Position numbers and translations under genes: made by a program. Below, piece after piece: positions 8,912-17,078 of a DNA stretch of 64,000 bases. Source of the stretch: Halogeometricum sp. S3BR5-2 (GTDB taxonomy: Archaea; Halobacteriota; Halobacteria; Halobacteriales; Haloferacaceae). Each line of letters begins with the position of its first letter. Position 1 is the stretch's first letter. Below the pieces are notes generated by a model, which worked only from the letters and a program-made list of their open reading frames with translations, was not told the origin of the DNA and made no database searches. The stretch covers positions 248,001-312,000 of the forward strand of contig NZ_JAMQOQ010000004.1 of NCBI RefSeq assembly GCF_031624635.1. Reading direction: 5' to 3'.

Positions 8912-9667
8912 ATGAGCGCCAAACACCCGGTGCGGACGACCGAAAAGACGCTCGCCCTCATCGACGAGTTGCGAGTGCGAGGTTGCTGCGGCGTGACCGA
9001 GTTGGCGAACAACCTCGAGATGGGGAAGAGCGCCGTGCACAACCACCTGACGACGTTGCAGGAGCACGGGTACGTGTTGAAACGGGACGAGGAGTACCAA
9101 CTCGGATTGAAGTTCCTCGAAGTCGGCGGCTACGTCCGGAAGTCGATGGAGTTCTATCAGGTCGCCGAACCGGAGATAAAGGCGCTCGCGGACGAGACCG
9201 GTGAACTGGCGAACTTAGTGGTCGAAGAGCAGGGGATGGCCGTCTACTTGATGCGGTCGAAAGGGGAGGACGCCGTCGACCTAGACACGTACGCGGGCAT
9301 GCGCGCGTACCTACACACGACGGCGCTCGGAAAGGCCATCCTCGCTCACCTCCCCGAGTCGCGCGTCGACGAAATCGTCGACCGCCGCGGACTCGAACGG
9401 GAGACGCCGAAGAGCATCGGCACCCGCGAGGAACTGTTCGACGCCCTCGACGACGTCCGCGAACGCGGGTACGCCATCGACGACGGCGAGCGACTGGCGG
9501 GGCTTCGCTGTCTCGCCGCCCCGGTGAAAGCTTCGTCGGGCGAAGTCCTCGGGGCCATCAGCGTCTCGGCCCCGGCGAGTCGCGTCAGCGACGACGACCT
9601 CCACGGGGAACTCCCCGAACGGGTCCTCAGCGCGGCGAACGTGGTCGAACTCAACATCAACTACTGA
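8912..9667 (+). CDS. IclR-family transcriptional regulator
   Basis: A 251-residue regulator with an N-terminal winged helix-turn-helix (about residues 8-65; the recognition helix falls in [13 protein letters not shown]) and a C-terminal IclR ligand-binding domain that starts near residue 75 and includes the conserved [14 protein letters not shown] and [11 protein letters not shown] blocks. In Haloferax volcanii an IclR-type protein (XacR) controls pentose oxidation, so this one is a good candidate for controlling the xylan/uronate genes here. It is divergent from the GH4 gene, the usual layout for a local regulator. The likely effector is a sugar acid or a keto-deoxy sugar acid, by inference. 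Confidence 0.92.
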   Translation: MSAKHPVRTTEKTLALIDELRVRGCCGVTELANNLEMGKSAVHNHLTTLQEHGYVLKRDEEYQLGLKFLEVGGYVRKSMEFYQVAEPEIKALADETGELANLVVEEQGMAVYLMRSKGEDAVDLDTYAGMRAYLHTTALGKAILAHLPESRVDEIVDRRGLERETPKSIGTREELFDALDDVRERGYAIDDGERLAGLRCLAAPVKASSGEVLGAISVSAPASRVSDDDLHGELPERVLSAANVVELNINY

Positions 9668-10040
9668 CCGCCGTTCCCCGCCTCGGAACGCGGGGGTTTC
9701 CGAGCGCTCACCTCTCTTTCGTCCCATACGACCGGCTCGTTCTCTCCTCCCTATACGTTACGAAACTAATCTTGTAACGACGCTGTGGCCGACGCCGGAA
9801 AGCTGTTCTGTGATAGGGAACGACGGAACTCGGGGCTGGCAACGGCGAAGCCTCCCGCCGGCCGCAGACGCGTCGCTCGTACGTGTGAGAGAGGCGCCAC
9901 CGAGGCGAGTGGCGCCGGGACAGCGCGTTCGGAGCTACGTTGCCAGAGCCGTCGACGGCACTCTCCGGGAGCGCGTGACGGCGATTCGTACGTTCTCGAT
10001 GGAGGTACTCAGTCGTTTCGGTCGGCGCGGCACCGCCCGC
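9668..10040. other. Intergenic region with a 6-base inverted repeat
   Basis: This 373-base spacer lies between two genes whose 3' ends face each other. I see no protein-coding gene. The only structure noted is CGTTAC (9756-9761) and GTAACG (9774-9779) with a 12-base AT-rich spacer. It could be an operator, a weak terminator hairpin or chance. Confidence 0.35.
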
Positions 10041-10820
10041 TTACTGACCGCCCGCCCCCCATCCGTACGCCTGCCACCCGCCGTCGGCGTGCAGCACCTC
10101 TCCGGTGACGAAGTTGTCCCGGCCGACGAGGAACGTCGCGCACTCGGCCATCTCCTCGATGGTGCCGAACCGGTTCAGCGGCGTCCGGTCGCGGATGTCG
10201 TCGTCGGTGTAGTCGGCGGACCCCTGCGTCTGTCCGGTTATCTCGGTCCAGATGAACCCGGGAGCCAGCGCGTTGACGTGGATGTCGTGCTCCGCCCACT
10301 CCACGGCGAGCGTCTGTGTGAGGTTGTTCACGCCGGCTTTCGCGGCGCAGTACGGCGAGCGCATCTGGAGACCGCGGCCCCCCATCAGCGAGGAGATGTT
10401 GAGGATGGCTCCTCCTTCACCCTGGTCTATCATCCGTCGACCGACCGCGCGACTCGCGATGAACGTGCCCACGAGGTCCACGTTGATGACCTTGCGCCAC
10501 TCCGCGACGTCGAACTCGGTCGCCCTGTCGATGACCGTGAGACCGGCGTTGTTCACGAGGATGTCGACGCTCCCGAACCGCTCCGCGGTCGTCTGCACGA
10601 GGGCTTCTATCGCGTCCTCGTCGGTCACGTCGGCTTCGACGCCGATGGCCGTGCCGCCGTCCGCCTCGATGGCCGCCGCCGCCTCCTCGGCCCGTTCCTG
10701 CGACCGCGAGTTGACGACGACGTTCGCGCCCTCGGCCGCGAACCGCTCGGCGATTCCTTTTCCGATTCCCTGACTCGATCCGGTGACTATCGCTGTCTCA
10801 CCGCTGAGTTTACCCGTCAT
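10041..10820 (-). CDS. SDR oxidoreductase, candidate fructuronate reductase
   Basis: A 259-residue classical short-chain dehydrogenase with the cofactor motif TGSSQGIG (residues 13-20), NNAG, the catalytic Ser region (NISSLMGG) and the SPYCAAKAG Tyr/Lys pair. It is the last gene of the run ALDH, Usp, uxuA, uxaC, SDR on the minus strand. UxaC makes D-fructuronate and UxuA consumes D-mannonate, so the missing step is the reduction of fructuronate to mannonate. Bacillus has an SDR-type mannonate oxidoreductase in the same kind of operon, and no polyol-dehydrogenase-type UxuB is present in this window. The role is inferred from context; a 2-keto-3-deoxy sugar or other polyol substrate is possible. 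Confidence 0.85.
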   Translation of the reverse strand: MTGKLSGETAIVTGSSQGIGKGIAERFAAEGANVVVNSRSQERAEEAAAAIEADGGTAIGVEADVTDEDAIEALVQTTAERFGSVDILVNNAGLTVIDRATEFDVAEWRKVINVDLVGTFIASRAVGRRMIDQGEGGAILNISSLMGGRGLQMRSPYCAAKAGVNNLTQTLAVEWAEHDIHVNALAPGFIWTEITGQTQGSADYTDDDIRDRTPLNRFGTIEEMAECATFLVGRDNFVTGEVLHADGGWQAYGWGAGGQ

Positions 10821-10935
10821 CTCTGCTCGTTATCTCCGACGTGCGAACCTTTACTGTGTCGGTGTGCCGGGGGCGTCCGGCCGTCAGGTCGGTACTCACC
10901 GCGAGCGAGGGCCTCCGTCCGCGTCGGTCGCGGCC

Positions 10936-12303
10936 TCAGAGACCGTACAGTTCCTTCGGTCGGTCGTACGCCACGCGTTCGACGAGTCGTCTCGCGTTGT
11001 CGTGCGGCACGCGTCCGCGCTCGACCATCCGGCCGATGACGTTCGCGAGTGACCGCCGGAACATCTCGAAGCGCGACCCGTACGAGACGAGTTTCCGCGA
11101 GTCGCTGACCATGCCGGCGTAGTTCGCGAGCAGGTCCACCGCGGCGACTCGCTCCAGTTGGTTCTCGATGCCGAACGGGCTGTCGTTGAACCACCACGCC
11201 GGCCCGACGCTCACGTTCGGGTACGTCCGGGCGAGCACCGTCGCACTCGGGTAGTGCGTCGGGTCCAGCGTGTAGAGGACGACTTCCATCTCCCCGTCGA
11301 ACTCGTCGAGGAAGTGGTCGAGGTCGCCGACGAGGTCGACGTCCTGCGTCGAGACGTCGCCGCCGGCGTTCGCCCCGAGCGACTCGTACAGCGACTCGCG
11401 GTAGTCTCGGACCGCCCCGACGTGCAACTGCGTCACCCATCCGGCGTCGGCGTTCAGGCGGCCGACGAACCCGAGGAGGTACGCCTTGAAGTCGCGCACC
11501 GCCGCCTCGTCGATACCGTCGCCGCGGCGCGCTTTCTCGTACACCCCGGCGGCGCGCTCGCGGTCGACGGGCTTCGACACCGGCGTCGTTCCCGTGCCGA
11601 CGTCGCAGGCGACGCAGCCGCGTTCGGCGAAGTACTCGTGCGTCTCCGCGAGGGCGGCGAGAAAGCCCCCGAACGTCTCGACGCCGCTCTCGGTCGCCTC
11701 GTCCAGTTCGGCGACGAACGTCGACCACTCCGGGTTCTCTATCTTCAGCGCGCGGTCCGGTCGCCACGTGGGACGTATCTCGACGCCCTCCACCTCCGTC
11801 TCCGCGCGTTCGTGGTACTCGAGGCTCGACGTCGGGTCGTCGCTGCTGCAGAGCACCTCGACGCCCATCTCTCGGAGGACCGCCTGCGGTCGCTTCTCGG
11901 GGTCGGCCAGTTGCCGCTTCGTCTCCTCCCATATCTCGTCGGCCGTCTCCGCGTTCAGGGGTTTCTCGATGCCGAACCGGCGCTTCAGGTCGAGGTGGAC
12001 CCACTCGTACGTCGGGTTGCCGGCGAAGTCGGGGAACACCTCGGCGAGGGCGGTCCACTTCTCGCGGTTGCTCGCGTCGCCGGTCACCTTCTCCTCGGGG
12101 ACGCCGCGCTTGCGCATCAGTTGCCAGACGTAGTGGTCGGTCGCCCCCTCGACCGCCCAGATGTCGCTCCACGGCTCGTTTTCGACGACCTCGACCACGT
12201 CGATGTGGTTGTGCGGGTCGACTATCGGGAGGTCCTCGATTGCGTCGTAGAGCGCCGCCGCCGCGTCCGTCTCCAGCAGGTAGTCCTCGTCGATAAATCC
12301 CAT
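10936..12303 (-). CDS. uxaC: Uronate (glucuronate) isomerase
   Basis: A 455-residue UxaC-family protein of the amidohydrolase superfamily that interconverts D-glucuronate and D-fructuronate, and D-galacturonate and D-tagaturonate. The metal-binding DPHNH motif is at residues 29-33, and the family hallmarks WWFND and SDSRKLVSYGSRFEMFRR are visible near the C-terminus. The length is normal. It lies between uxuA (58 bases upstream) and the SDR gene (115 bases downstream) on the same strand, which fits the glucuronate to 2-keto-3-deoxygluconate route. Its substrate would be glucuronate freed by the GH67 or GH4 enzymes of this window. Confidence 0.94.
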   Translation of the reverse strand: MGFIDEDYLLETDAAAALYDAIEDLPIVDPHNHIDVVEVVENEPWSDIWAVEGATDHYVWQLMRKRGVPEEKVTGDASNREKWTALAEVFPDFAGNPTYEWVHLDLKRRFGIEKPLNAETADEIWEETKRQLADPEKRPQAVLREMGVEVLCSSDDPTSSLEYHERAETEVEGVEIRPTWRPDRALKIENPEWSTFVAELDEATESGVETFGGFLAALAETHEYFAERGCVACDVGTGTTPVSKPVDRERAAGVYEKARRGDGIDEAAVRDFKAYLLGFVGRLNADAGWVTQLHVGAVRDYRESLYESLGANAGGDVSTQDVDLVGDLDHFLDEFDGEMEVVLYTLDPTHYPSATVLARTYPNVSVGPAWWFNDSPFGIENQLERVAAVDLLANYAGMVSDSRKLVSYGSRFEMFRRSLANVIGRMVERGRVPHDNARRLVERVAYDRPKELYGL

Positions 12304-12361
12304 ATCTGGCTCTCTGCACCGGGCGACAAAAAAGTTCGCGAGGCCTCCGGAACGGACCCGA

Positions 12362-13327
12362 CTACCCCTTCTCGGAGCGCTCCGCTCGCTCCGTCAGCCC
12401 CTTCATGTAGCCGACGGCGAACAGTCGACCCATGTCGGTGTAGCCGGACATCGCTCCCGCTCGGTCCTCCTCACCGAGCATCTTCGGGACGTGGTCGGGG
12501 CGGATGGGCCCGTCGAAGCCGACGTCCCGGTAGGCGTCCATCGCCGCCGGCATGTCCGTCTGTCCCTCGTCGTGCCACGTCTCGACGAACGACTCCGCCC
12601 CGCCCTCCACGTCCCGGAAGTGGACGAAGTGGATGCGGTCGCCGAACTCCCGAATCGTCGCGGGCACGTCGGCGCCCATCGCCGAGAAGTTGCCCTGACA
12701 GAACGTGAGCCCGTGGTTCGGGCTGTCGAAGAGGTCGAGGATGCGCCGGACGTTCTCGACGGAGTTCACGAGGCGCGGGACTCCTCGGGCCGATTCGACC
12801 GGCGGGTCGTCGGGGTGGAGGGCGAGTTTCACGCCCGCCTCCTCGGCGACGGGGACGACTTCGTCGAGGAAGTACTCCAGGTTCTCCCACAGTTCCGCTT
12901 CGGAGATGTCGATCGGGTGGTCCGGTCCGCGTTCGGACTGCTCGTGGTCGTACGCCGTCGTCCGCGAGTCGCCGCGCAGGCGGACGGAATCGGAGGTCCG
13001 AATCACGCCGACCGGGTTCTCCGTCCACACCCACGAGTAGACGCCGATTCCGGCCCGTCCCATGTTCCGGAGCAACTCCTTGACCGTCGCTATCTCCTCG
13101 TCTCGACCGTCCTCGCCGAGCACCGTCTTCGTCATCGGCGGCCGGTCCTCGACGACGTCCAAGGAGAGACCGTGGTCGGCGAAGCGGTTTCTCGTCTTCA
13201 ACAACGAGTCGTACGTCCACCACTCCTCTTCCCCCCAGAACCGGACGACCGCGGTCGAGAGCCCCAGCTGCCGGGCGAGCGTCCACCGCCGGTCCGGACG
13301 CGGCGGGAGCATCAGCGTCGTGTCCAT
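12362..13327 (-). CDS. uxuA: Mannonate dehydratase
   Basis: A 321-residue UxuA-type TIM-barrel dehydratase that converts D-mannonate to 2-keto-3-deoxy-D-gluconate. Family features include the N-terminal LGLSTAVVRFWG region, VKLALHPDDPP, LTFCQGNFSAMG and IHFVHFRDVEG, which carry the expected metal-binding His, Asp and Cys residues. The ATG at 13327 shares its first base with the stop codon of the upstream universal stress protein gene (TGATG), so the two are translationally coupled; a GTG one codon earlier is the alternative start. It is part of the ALDH-Usp-uxuA-uxaC-SDR run. Confidence 0.94.
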   Translation of the reverse strand: MDTTLMLPPRPDRRWTLARQLGLSTAVVRFWGEEEWWTYDSLLKTRNRFADHGLSLDVVEDRPPMTKTVLGEDGRDEEIATVKELLRNMGRAGIGVYSWVWTENPVGVIRTSDSVRLRGDSRTTAYDHEQSERGPDHPIDISEAELWENLEYFLDEVVPVAEEAGVKLALHPDDPPVESARGVPRLVNSVENVRRILDLFDSPNHGLTFCQGNFSAMGADVPATIREFGDRIHFVHFRDVEGGAESFVETWHDEGQTDMPAAMDAYRDVGFDGPIRPDHVPKMLGEEDRAGAMSGYTDMGRLFAVGYMKGLTERAERSEKG

Positions 13328-13779
13328 CACTCCACCTTCACCGTCACGTACCCCTCGAAGTTCAGGATGAGCCGCTGGGTCTCGTCGCCGAAGACGGCCT
13401 TCCCCGTCGGCGACCGACGGCGACCGAGGGTGAACACGTGGTCGCAGTCACGACTCTCCGCGGCCTCGATGACGTGACGCGCCTCCAGTTCCTCGTTCAC
13501 ATCGGCGACGACGGACCACGCCACGTCGCCGTCGAGCGTCTCCGTCGCCATCCGCTCGGCGAACTGCCGCGCGACGCCGAGGGCCTCCTCGTCGCTGTAG
13601 TCGCGGTTCTCGATGCGTCCGATTTCGTCCAGCGTCTCGATAGCTTCCTCGTACTCCTCGCCGGTCAGCGGCGAGTACAGGACGAGTTCGGTCCCCGCGC
13701 CGGCGGCGTACGCCGCGGCCTCGCGGAGCAACGCCGCACATCCCTCTCGATCCTCCATCACTACGAGTGCGTCTCTCAT
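13327..13779 (-). CDS. Universal stress protein (UspA family)
   Basis: A 150-residue single UspA domain starting MRDALVVMED, with an alpha/beta nucleotide-binding-like fold and the late glycine-rich segment LGRRRSPTGKAVFGDETQRL that matches the ATP-binding G2xG9xGS/T-type loop of Usp proteins. The reading frame opens 50 codons earlier, but that part is not conserved in style and crosses the upstream AT-rich promoter region, so I use the ATG at 13779. It is translationally coupled to uxuA. A Usp inside a uronate catabolic operon may sense ATP or tune enzyme activity, but no function can be stated. Confidence 0.85.
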   Translation of the reverse strand: MRDALVVMEDREGCAALLREAAAYAAGAGTELVLYSPLTGEEYEEAIETLDEIGRIENRDYSDEEALGVARQFAERMATETLDGDVAWSVVADVNEELEARHVIEAAESRDCDHVFTLGRRRSPTGKAVFGDETQRLILNFEGYVTVKVE

Positions 13780-13859
13780 ACACCGCGAGTTCGAGACCGA
13801 CCTATTTAATGATTCATGTGAAGAAATACGCGACGCCTCGAAGACCCGCGTCGGGGGCC

Positions 13860-15305
13860 TCAGTAGCTGTCGTAGACGGTCTTCTCGATGGTGTAGAAGT
13901 CGAGTCCGGCGTCGCCCTGTTCGCGCCACGTCTCCGAGGAGGAGCGCTTGACGCCGCCGAAGGGAACGTGCAGTTCCAGACCGGTCGTCTTGTCGTTGAC
14001 TTTCACGACGCCCGCTTCCGCCTCCTCGACGAAGCGGTTCGCCTCCGTGTGGTCGTCGGTGACGACGCTCGCCGAGAGGCCGTACTCCACGTCGTTGGCG
14101 ACATCCAGCCCTTCGTCGAAGTCGGACACCTTGATGACGGCGACGACGGGGCCGAACACCTCTTCTTGGGCGATGCGCATGTCGTTCTCCACGTCGGTGA
14201 AGACGGTGGGCTCGACGAAGTGGCCCTCTTCCACCTCGTCACCCTCGGGGACGTCTCCGCCCGCCGCGAGCGTCGCGCCCTCGTTCTGCGCGATGTCGAT
14301 GTACTCCAGTGTGGAGTTCAGTTCGTCCTCGCTGACCTGCGGGCCCATTTCGTGCTCGTTGCCGGGGCCGATGTCGATGGACTCGGCGCGGTCGACGAGT
14401 TCGTCGACGAACTCGTCGTAGACGTCCTCGTGGACGACGGCGCGAGAGCAGGCGGTGCAGGACTGACCGGTCGTCCCGAACCCGCCGTTCGCGACGATAT
14501 CCGCGGCTTCCGCGGGGTCGGCGGAGTCCATCACGACCGTCGGGTTCTTCCCGCCGAGTTCGGTCTGGACGCGCTTGCCGGCGTCGGTCGCCTGTTCGTA
14601 CACCATCTCGCCCACCTGGCTGCTGCCGGTGAAGGAGACGGCGTCGGTGCCCTCGTTCTCGATGAACTCGTTACCGACCGTGCTGCCGGGGCCGGTGACG
14701 ACGTTGAGGACGCCGTCGGGCAGACCCGCCTCGTCCAGCGCGCGGGCGATTTCGACGACGACGCCGGGCGCAACCGAGGCGGGCTTGAGCACGACGGCGT
14801 TGCCCGCCGCCAGCGCGGGGGCGAGTTTCCACGCCGGGATGGCGATGGGGTAGTTCCACGGCGTGACGAGGGCGGCGACGCCGACGGGCATCTCGCGCGT
14901 GTAGAGGTTCGTGTCCGGTCCGCTCGCACCCTTCACGGTGCCGCCGAGGTCGGAAGCCTTCGCCGAGAAGTAGTGGAAGATGTCTATCGCGCGCTGGACC
15001 TCGCCGGCCGCCTCGCCGCGCGCCTTCCCCTCTTCTGCGACCAGTTTGTCGGTCAGTTCCTCCTTGCGCTGACCGAGGAGCGTCCCGGCCTCGCGGAGGA
15101 TGCGCCCGCGTTCGGGGCCGGGCGTCTTCGCCCACTCGTCTTTCGCCGCGACGGCGGCGTCGACGGCCTCCTTCGCGTCCGACTCGTCGGACTGCTGGTA
15201 CGTCGCGACGGTCTCGCTCGGGTTCGCCGGGTTCTGCACGTCGACGGTGTCGCCGGTCGATGAGTCTACCCACTCTCCGTTCACGTAGTTTTTCTCTGTC
15301 GTCAT
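13860..15305 (-). CDS. Aldehyde dehydrogenase, probable 2-oxoglutarate semialdehyde dehydrogenase (XacF-like)
   Basis: A 481-residue NAD(P)-dependent aldehyde dehydrogenase. PWNYP, the base Glu249 in ELGGKNP, and the nucleophile Cys283 in GQSCTACSR are all present. In haloarchaea the last step of oxidative pentose degradation, 2-oxoglutarate semialdehyde to 2-oxoglutarate, is carried out by such an enzyme (XacF), and XacA-, XacD- and XacE-like genes are all in this window, so this is the best assignment. A generic aldehyde dehydrogenase role cannot be excluded. The ATG at 15305 is preferred over the preceding GTG. It is divergent from the XacA-like gene and leads the Usp/uxuA/uxaC/SDR run after an 80-base gap. 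Confidence 0.9.
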   Translation of the reverse strand: MTTEKNYVNGEWVDSSTGDTVDVQNPANPSETVATYQQSDESDAKEAVDAAVAAKDEWAKTPGPERGRILREAGTLLGQRKEELTDKLVAEEGKARGEAAGEVQRAIDIFHYFSAKASDLGGTVKGASGPDTNLYTREMPVGVAALVTPWNYPIAIPAWKLAPALAAGNAVVLKPASVAPGVVVEIARALDEAGLPDGVLNVVTGPGSTVGNEFIENEGTDAVSFTGSSQVGEMVYEQATDAGKRVQTELGGKNPTVVMDSADPAEAADIVANGGFGTTGQSCTACSRAVVHEDVYDEFVDELVDRAESIDIGPGNEHEMGPQVSEDELNSTLEYIDIAQNEGATLAAGGDVPEGDEVEEGHFVEPTVFTDVENDMRIAQEEVFGPVVAVIKVSDFDEGLDVANDVEYGLSASVVTDDHTEANRFVEEAEAGVVKVNDKTTGLELHVPFGGVKRSSSETWREQGDAGLDFYTIEKTVYDSY

Positions 15306-15473
15306 CACCTATCCGTTCATCGTTCTCTCATACTATTCTTACGGTTCTGTCACCGCGTGTCACGGCGCGTCTCTCGCCGTCCCCGATTCCCGGCCGCCGT
15401 CCGTCTCCGACCGTTCGGACGGCCGCGCCGTCGGTCCACTACACTTTTGCCGGTCGGCCCGAACCTCGGTACC

Positions 15474-16565
15474 ATGTCAGTCGATGATTACCTACACGAC
15501 CTCCGGGACCGCGACTGGGAGGAGTTGGAGGACGGGACGCTCCGCCTCGCCATGGTCGGTCTCGGATGGTGGACGCGCGAGCAGACGATTCCCGCCGCGG
15601 AGGACTCGAAGTTCTGTGAGACGACGGTGCTCGTCAGCAGCAGTCGCGAGAAGGGCCGGGACGTCGCCGACGGCGTCGACACCGTCGAGGCGACGCTCAC
15701 CTACGAGGAGTTCGTCGACGGCGAGGCCGTCGAGGCGTACGACGCCGTCTACGTCTGCACGCCGAACGCGAAGCACCTCCCGTACGCGCGGGCGGCGGCC
15801 GAGCACGGGAAGCCCATCCTCTGTGAGAAACCGATGGAGGCGACGAGCGAACGCGCCGAGGAACTCGTCGCGGCCACCGAGGACGTGCCGCTGATGGTCG
15901 CCTACCGGATGCAGACGGACCCACAGGTGCGCCGGATGCGCGAACTCGTTCGGAACGGCGCCGTCGGCGACCCGGTTCTCGTCCACGGCCACATGGGCCA
16001 GCAGATGCTGGAGTTCGTCTCCGGCAGCCCCGACCAGTGGCGTCTCGACCCCGAACTCGCCGGCTACGGCGCGTCGGTGATGGACCTCGGCGTCTACCCG
16101 TTGAACACCGCGCGGTTCGTCCTCGACGCCGACCCGGTGAGCGTGACGTCGCAGATGCGTTCGGAGGACGAGGCGTTCGAGAAGGTGCCCGACCAGTATG
16201 CGACCTTTACTATCGAGTTCGACGACGGCACCTACGCCGCCTGCACCGCCAGCCAGCACGCCTCGCTCTCCGGACACCTCCGAATCGTCGGCACCGAGGG
16301 CGAACTCTCCTTGGAGCACTCCTACCTCGGCATGTCCGACCAGCACCTCCGCTACCGCACGGCAGAGGGACGCGAAATCGAGATAGACGACGAGCGCAGC
16401 GACGTTTTCGGCGACGAGATGACCGAGGAGTTGGACTACTTCGCCGACCGGGTGCTCAGAGAAAGGCCGTTCGCGGCCGACGCGGAACACGGCCTCCTCG
16501 ACATGCGGGCGCTGGCGGCCATCTACGAGGCGGCCGAGACGGGCGAGACGGTGTCGGTGAACTGA
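15474..16565 (+). CDS. Gfo/Idh/MocA-type D-xylose 1-dehydrogenase (XacA-like)
   Basis: A 363-residue protein with an N-terminal Rossmann domain (MVGLGWWTREQTIPA), the CEKPMEA motif carrying the catalytic Lys119, and a C-terminal alpha/beta domain in which the SVMDLGVYPLNTARF block is conserved. The N-terminal segment and GWWTREQ strongly recall the haloarchaeal Gfo6/XacA xylose dehydrogenases, which use NADP to oxidise D-xylose to xylonolactone. I recognise the family from memory; an alignment would settle it. The ATG at 15474 is chosen because upstream codons look non-coding. It is divergent from the XacF-like gene and shares a 168-base promoter region with it. Confidence 0.88.
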   Translation: MSVDDYLHDLRDRDWEELEDGTLRLAMVGLGWWTREQTIPAAEDSKFCETTVLVSSSREKGRDVADGVDTVEATLTYEEFVDGEAVEAYDAVYVCTPNAKHLPYARAAAEHGKPILCEKPMEATSERAEELVAATEDVPLMVAYRMQTDPQVRRMRELVRNGAVGDPVLVHGHMGQQMLEFVSGSPDQWRLDPELAGYGASVMDLGVYPLNTARFVLDADPVSVTSQMRSEDEAFEKVPDQYATFTIEFDDGTYAACTASQHASLSGHLRIVGTEGELSLEHSYLGMSDQHLRYRTAEGREIEIDDERSDVFGDEMTEELDYFADRVLRERPFAADAEHGLLDMRALAAIYEAAETGETVSVN

Positions 16566-16597
16566 ACCGACCTAAACTGAAGCGAAGCTGAACCCTC

Positions 16598-16948
16598 CTA
16601 CTCCTCCTCTCGGCCCTGCCGTTCGAGGATGTCGACCAAGCGATTCGCGAACTCGACCGTTCGAGCGGGCAGGCCGTACTTCTCCGTACTCATGTCGTAC
16701 TCGCGGAGGTCCGACACCGTCTCGGGCGTGTGGTTCAGCGACGTCGCCGTCTCGCGCACGTCGACTTCGAGGACGCCGTCGTCGGCGTCTAACCACGGCT
16801 GCGTCCGTTGTCGCTCGTCGTACTCGATGACGTACGTCTCCCCGCCGACGGCGTCCACCACGTCGTCGACGGTGCCGACCTCCAGTCGGTCCTCGTCCGC
16901 GACGAGGAAGAGGTCGCCGTCGACGCACTCCGGTTCGTAGCGTTGCAT
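16598..16948 (-). CDS. Small conserved-looking hypothetical protein
   Basis: A 116-residue acidic, soluble protein beginning MQRYEPECVDGDLFLV. The ATG at 16948 is preferred over one 14 codons earlier, which would add a hydrophobic leader unlike a Sec signal. The C-terminal third is predicted helical (TVEFANRLVDILERQGR). No known domain is recognised. It lies 130 bases downstream of the ABC double ATPase gene on the same strand and ends 32 bases from the convergent XacA-like gene. Confidence 0.65.
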   Translation of the reverse strand: MQRYEPECVDGDLFLVADEDRLEVGTVDDVVDAVGGETYVIEYDERQRTQPWLDADDGVLEVDVRETATSLNHTPETVSDLREYDMSTEKYGLPARTVEFANRLVDILERQGREEE

Positions 16949-17078
16949 ACCCGCGGTGTATCTCGCCCCGAGTAATAATAGCGTCGTCACCCTCTACGGT
17001 CGTCCGCCGGAAGGAAGAGAACGGCGCGCGGGCGCCTTGACTCGACTCCGGCCGCGGCGGTGGGTTCGGGTGACCCGT

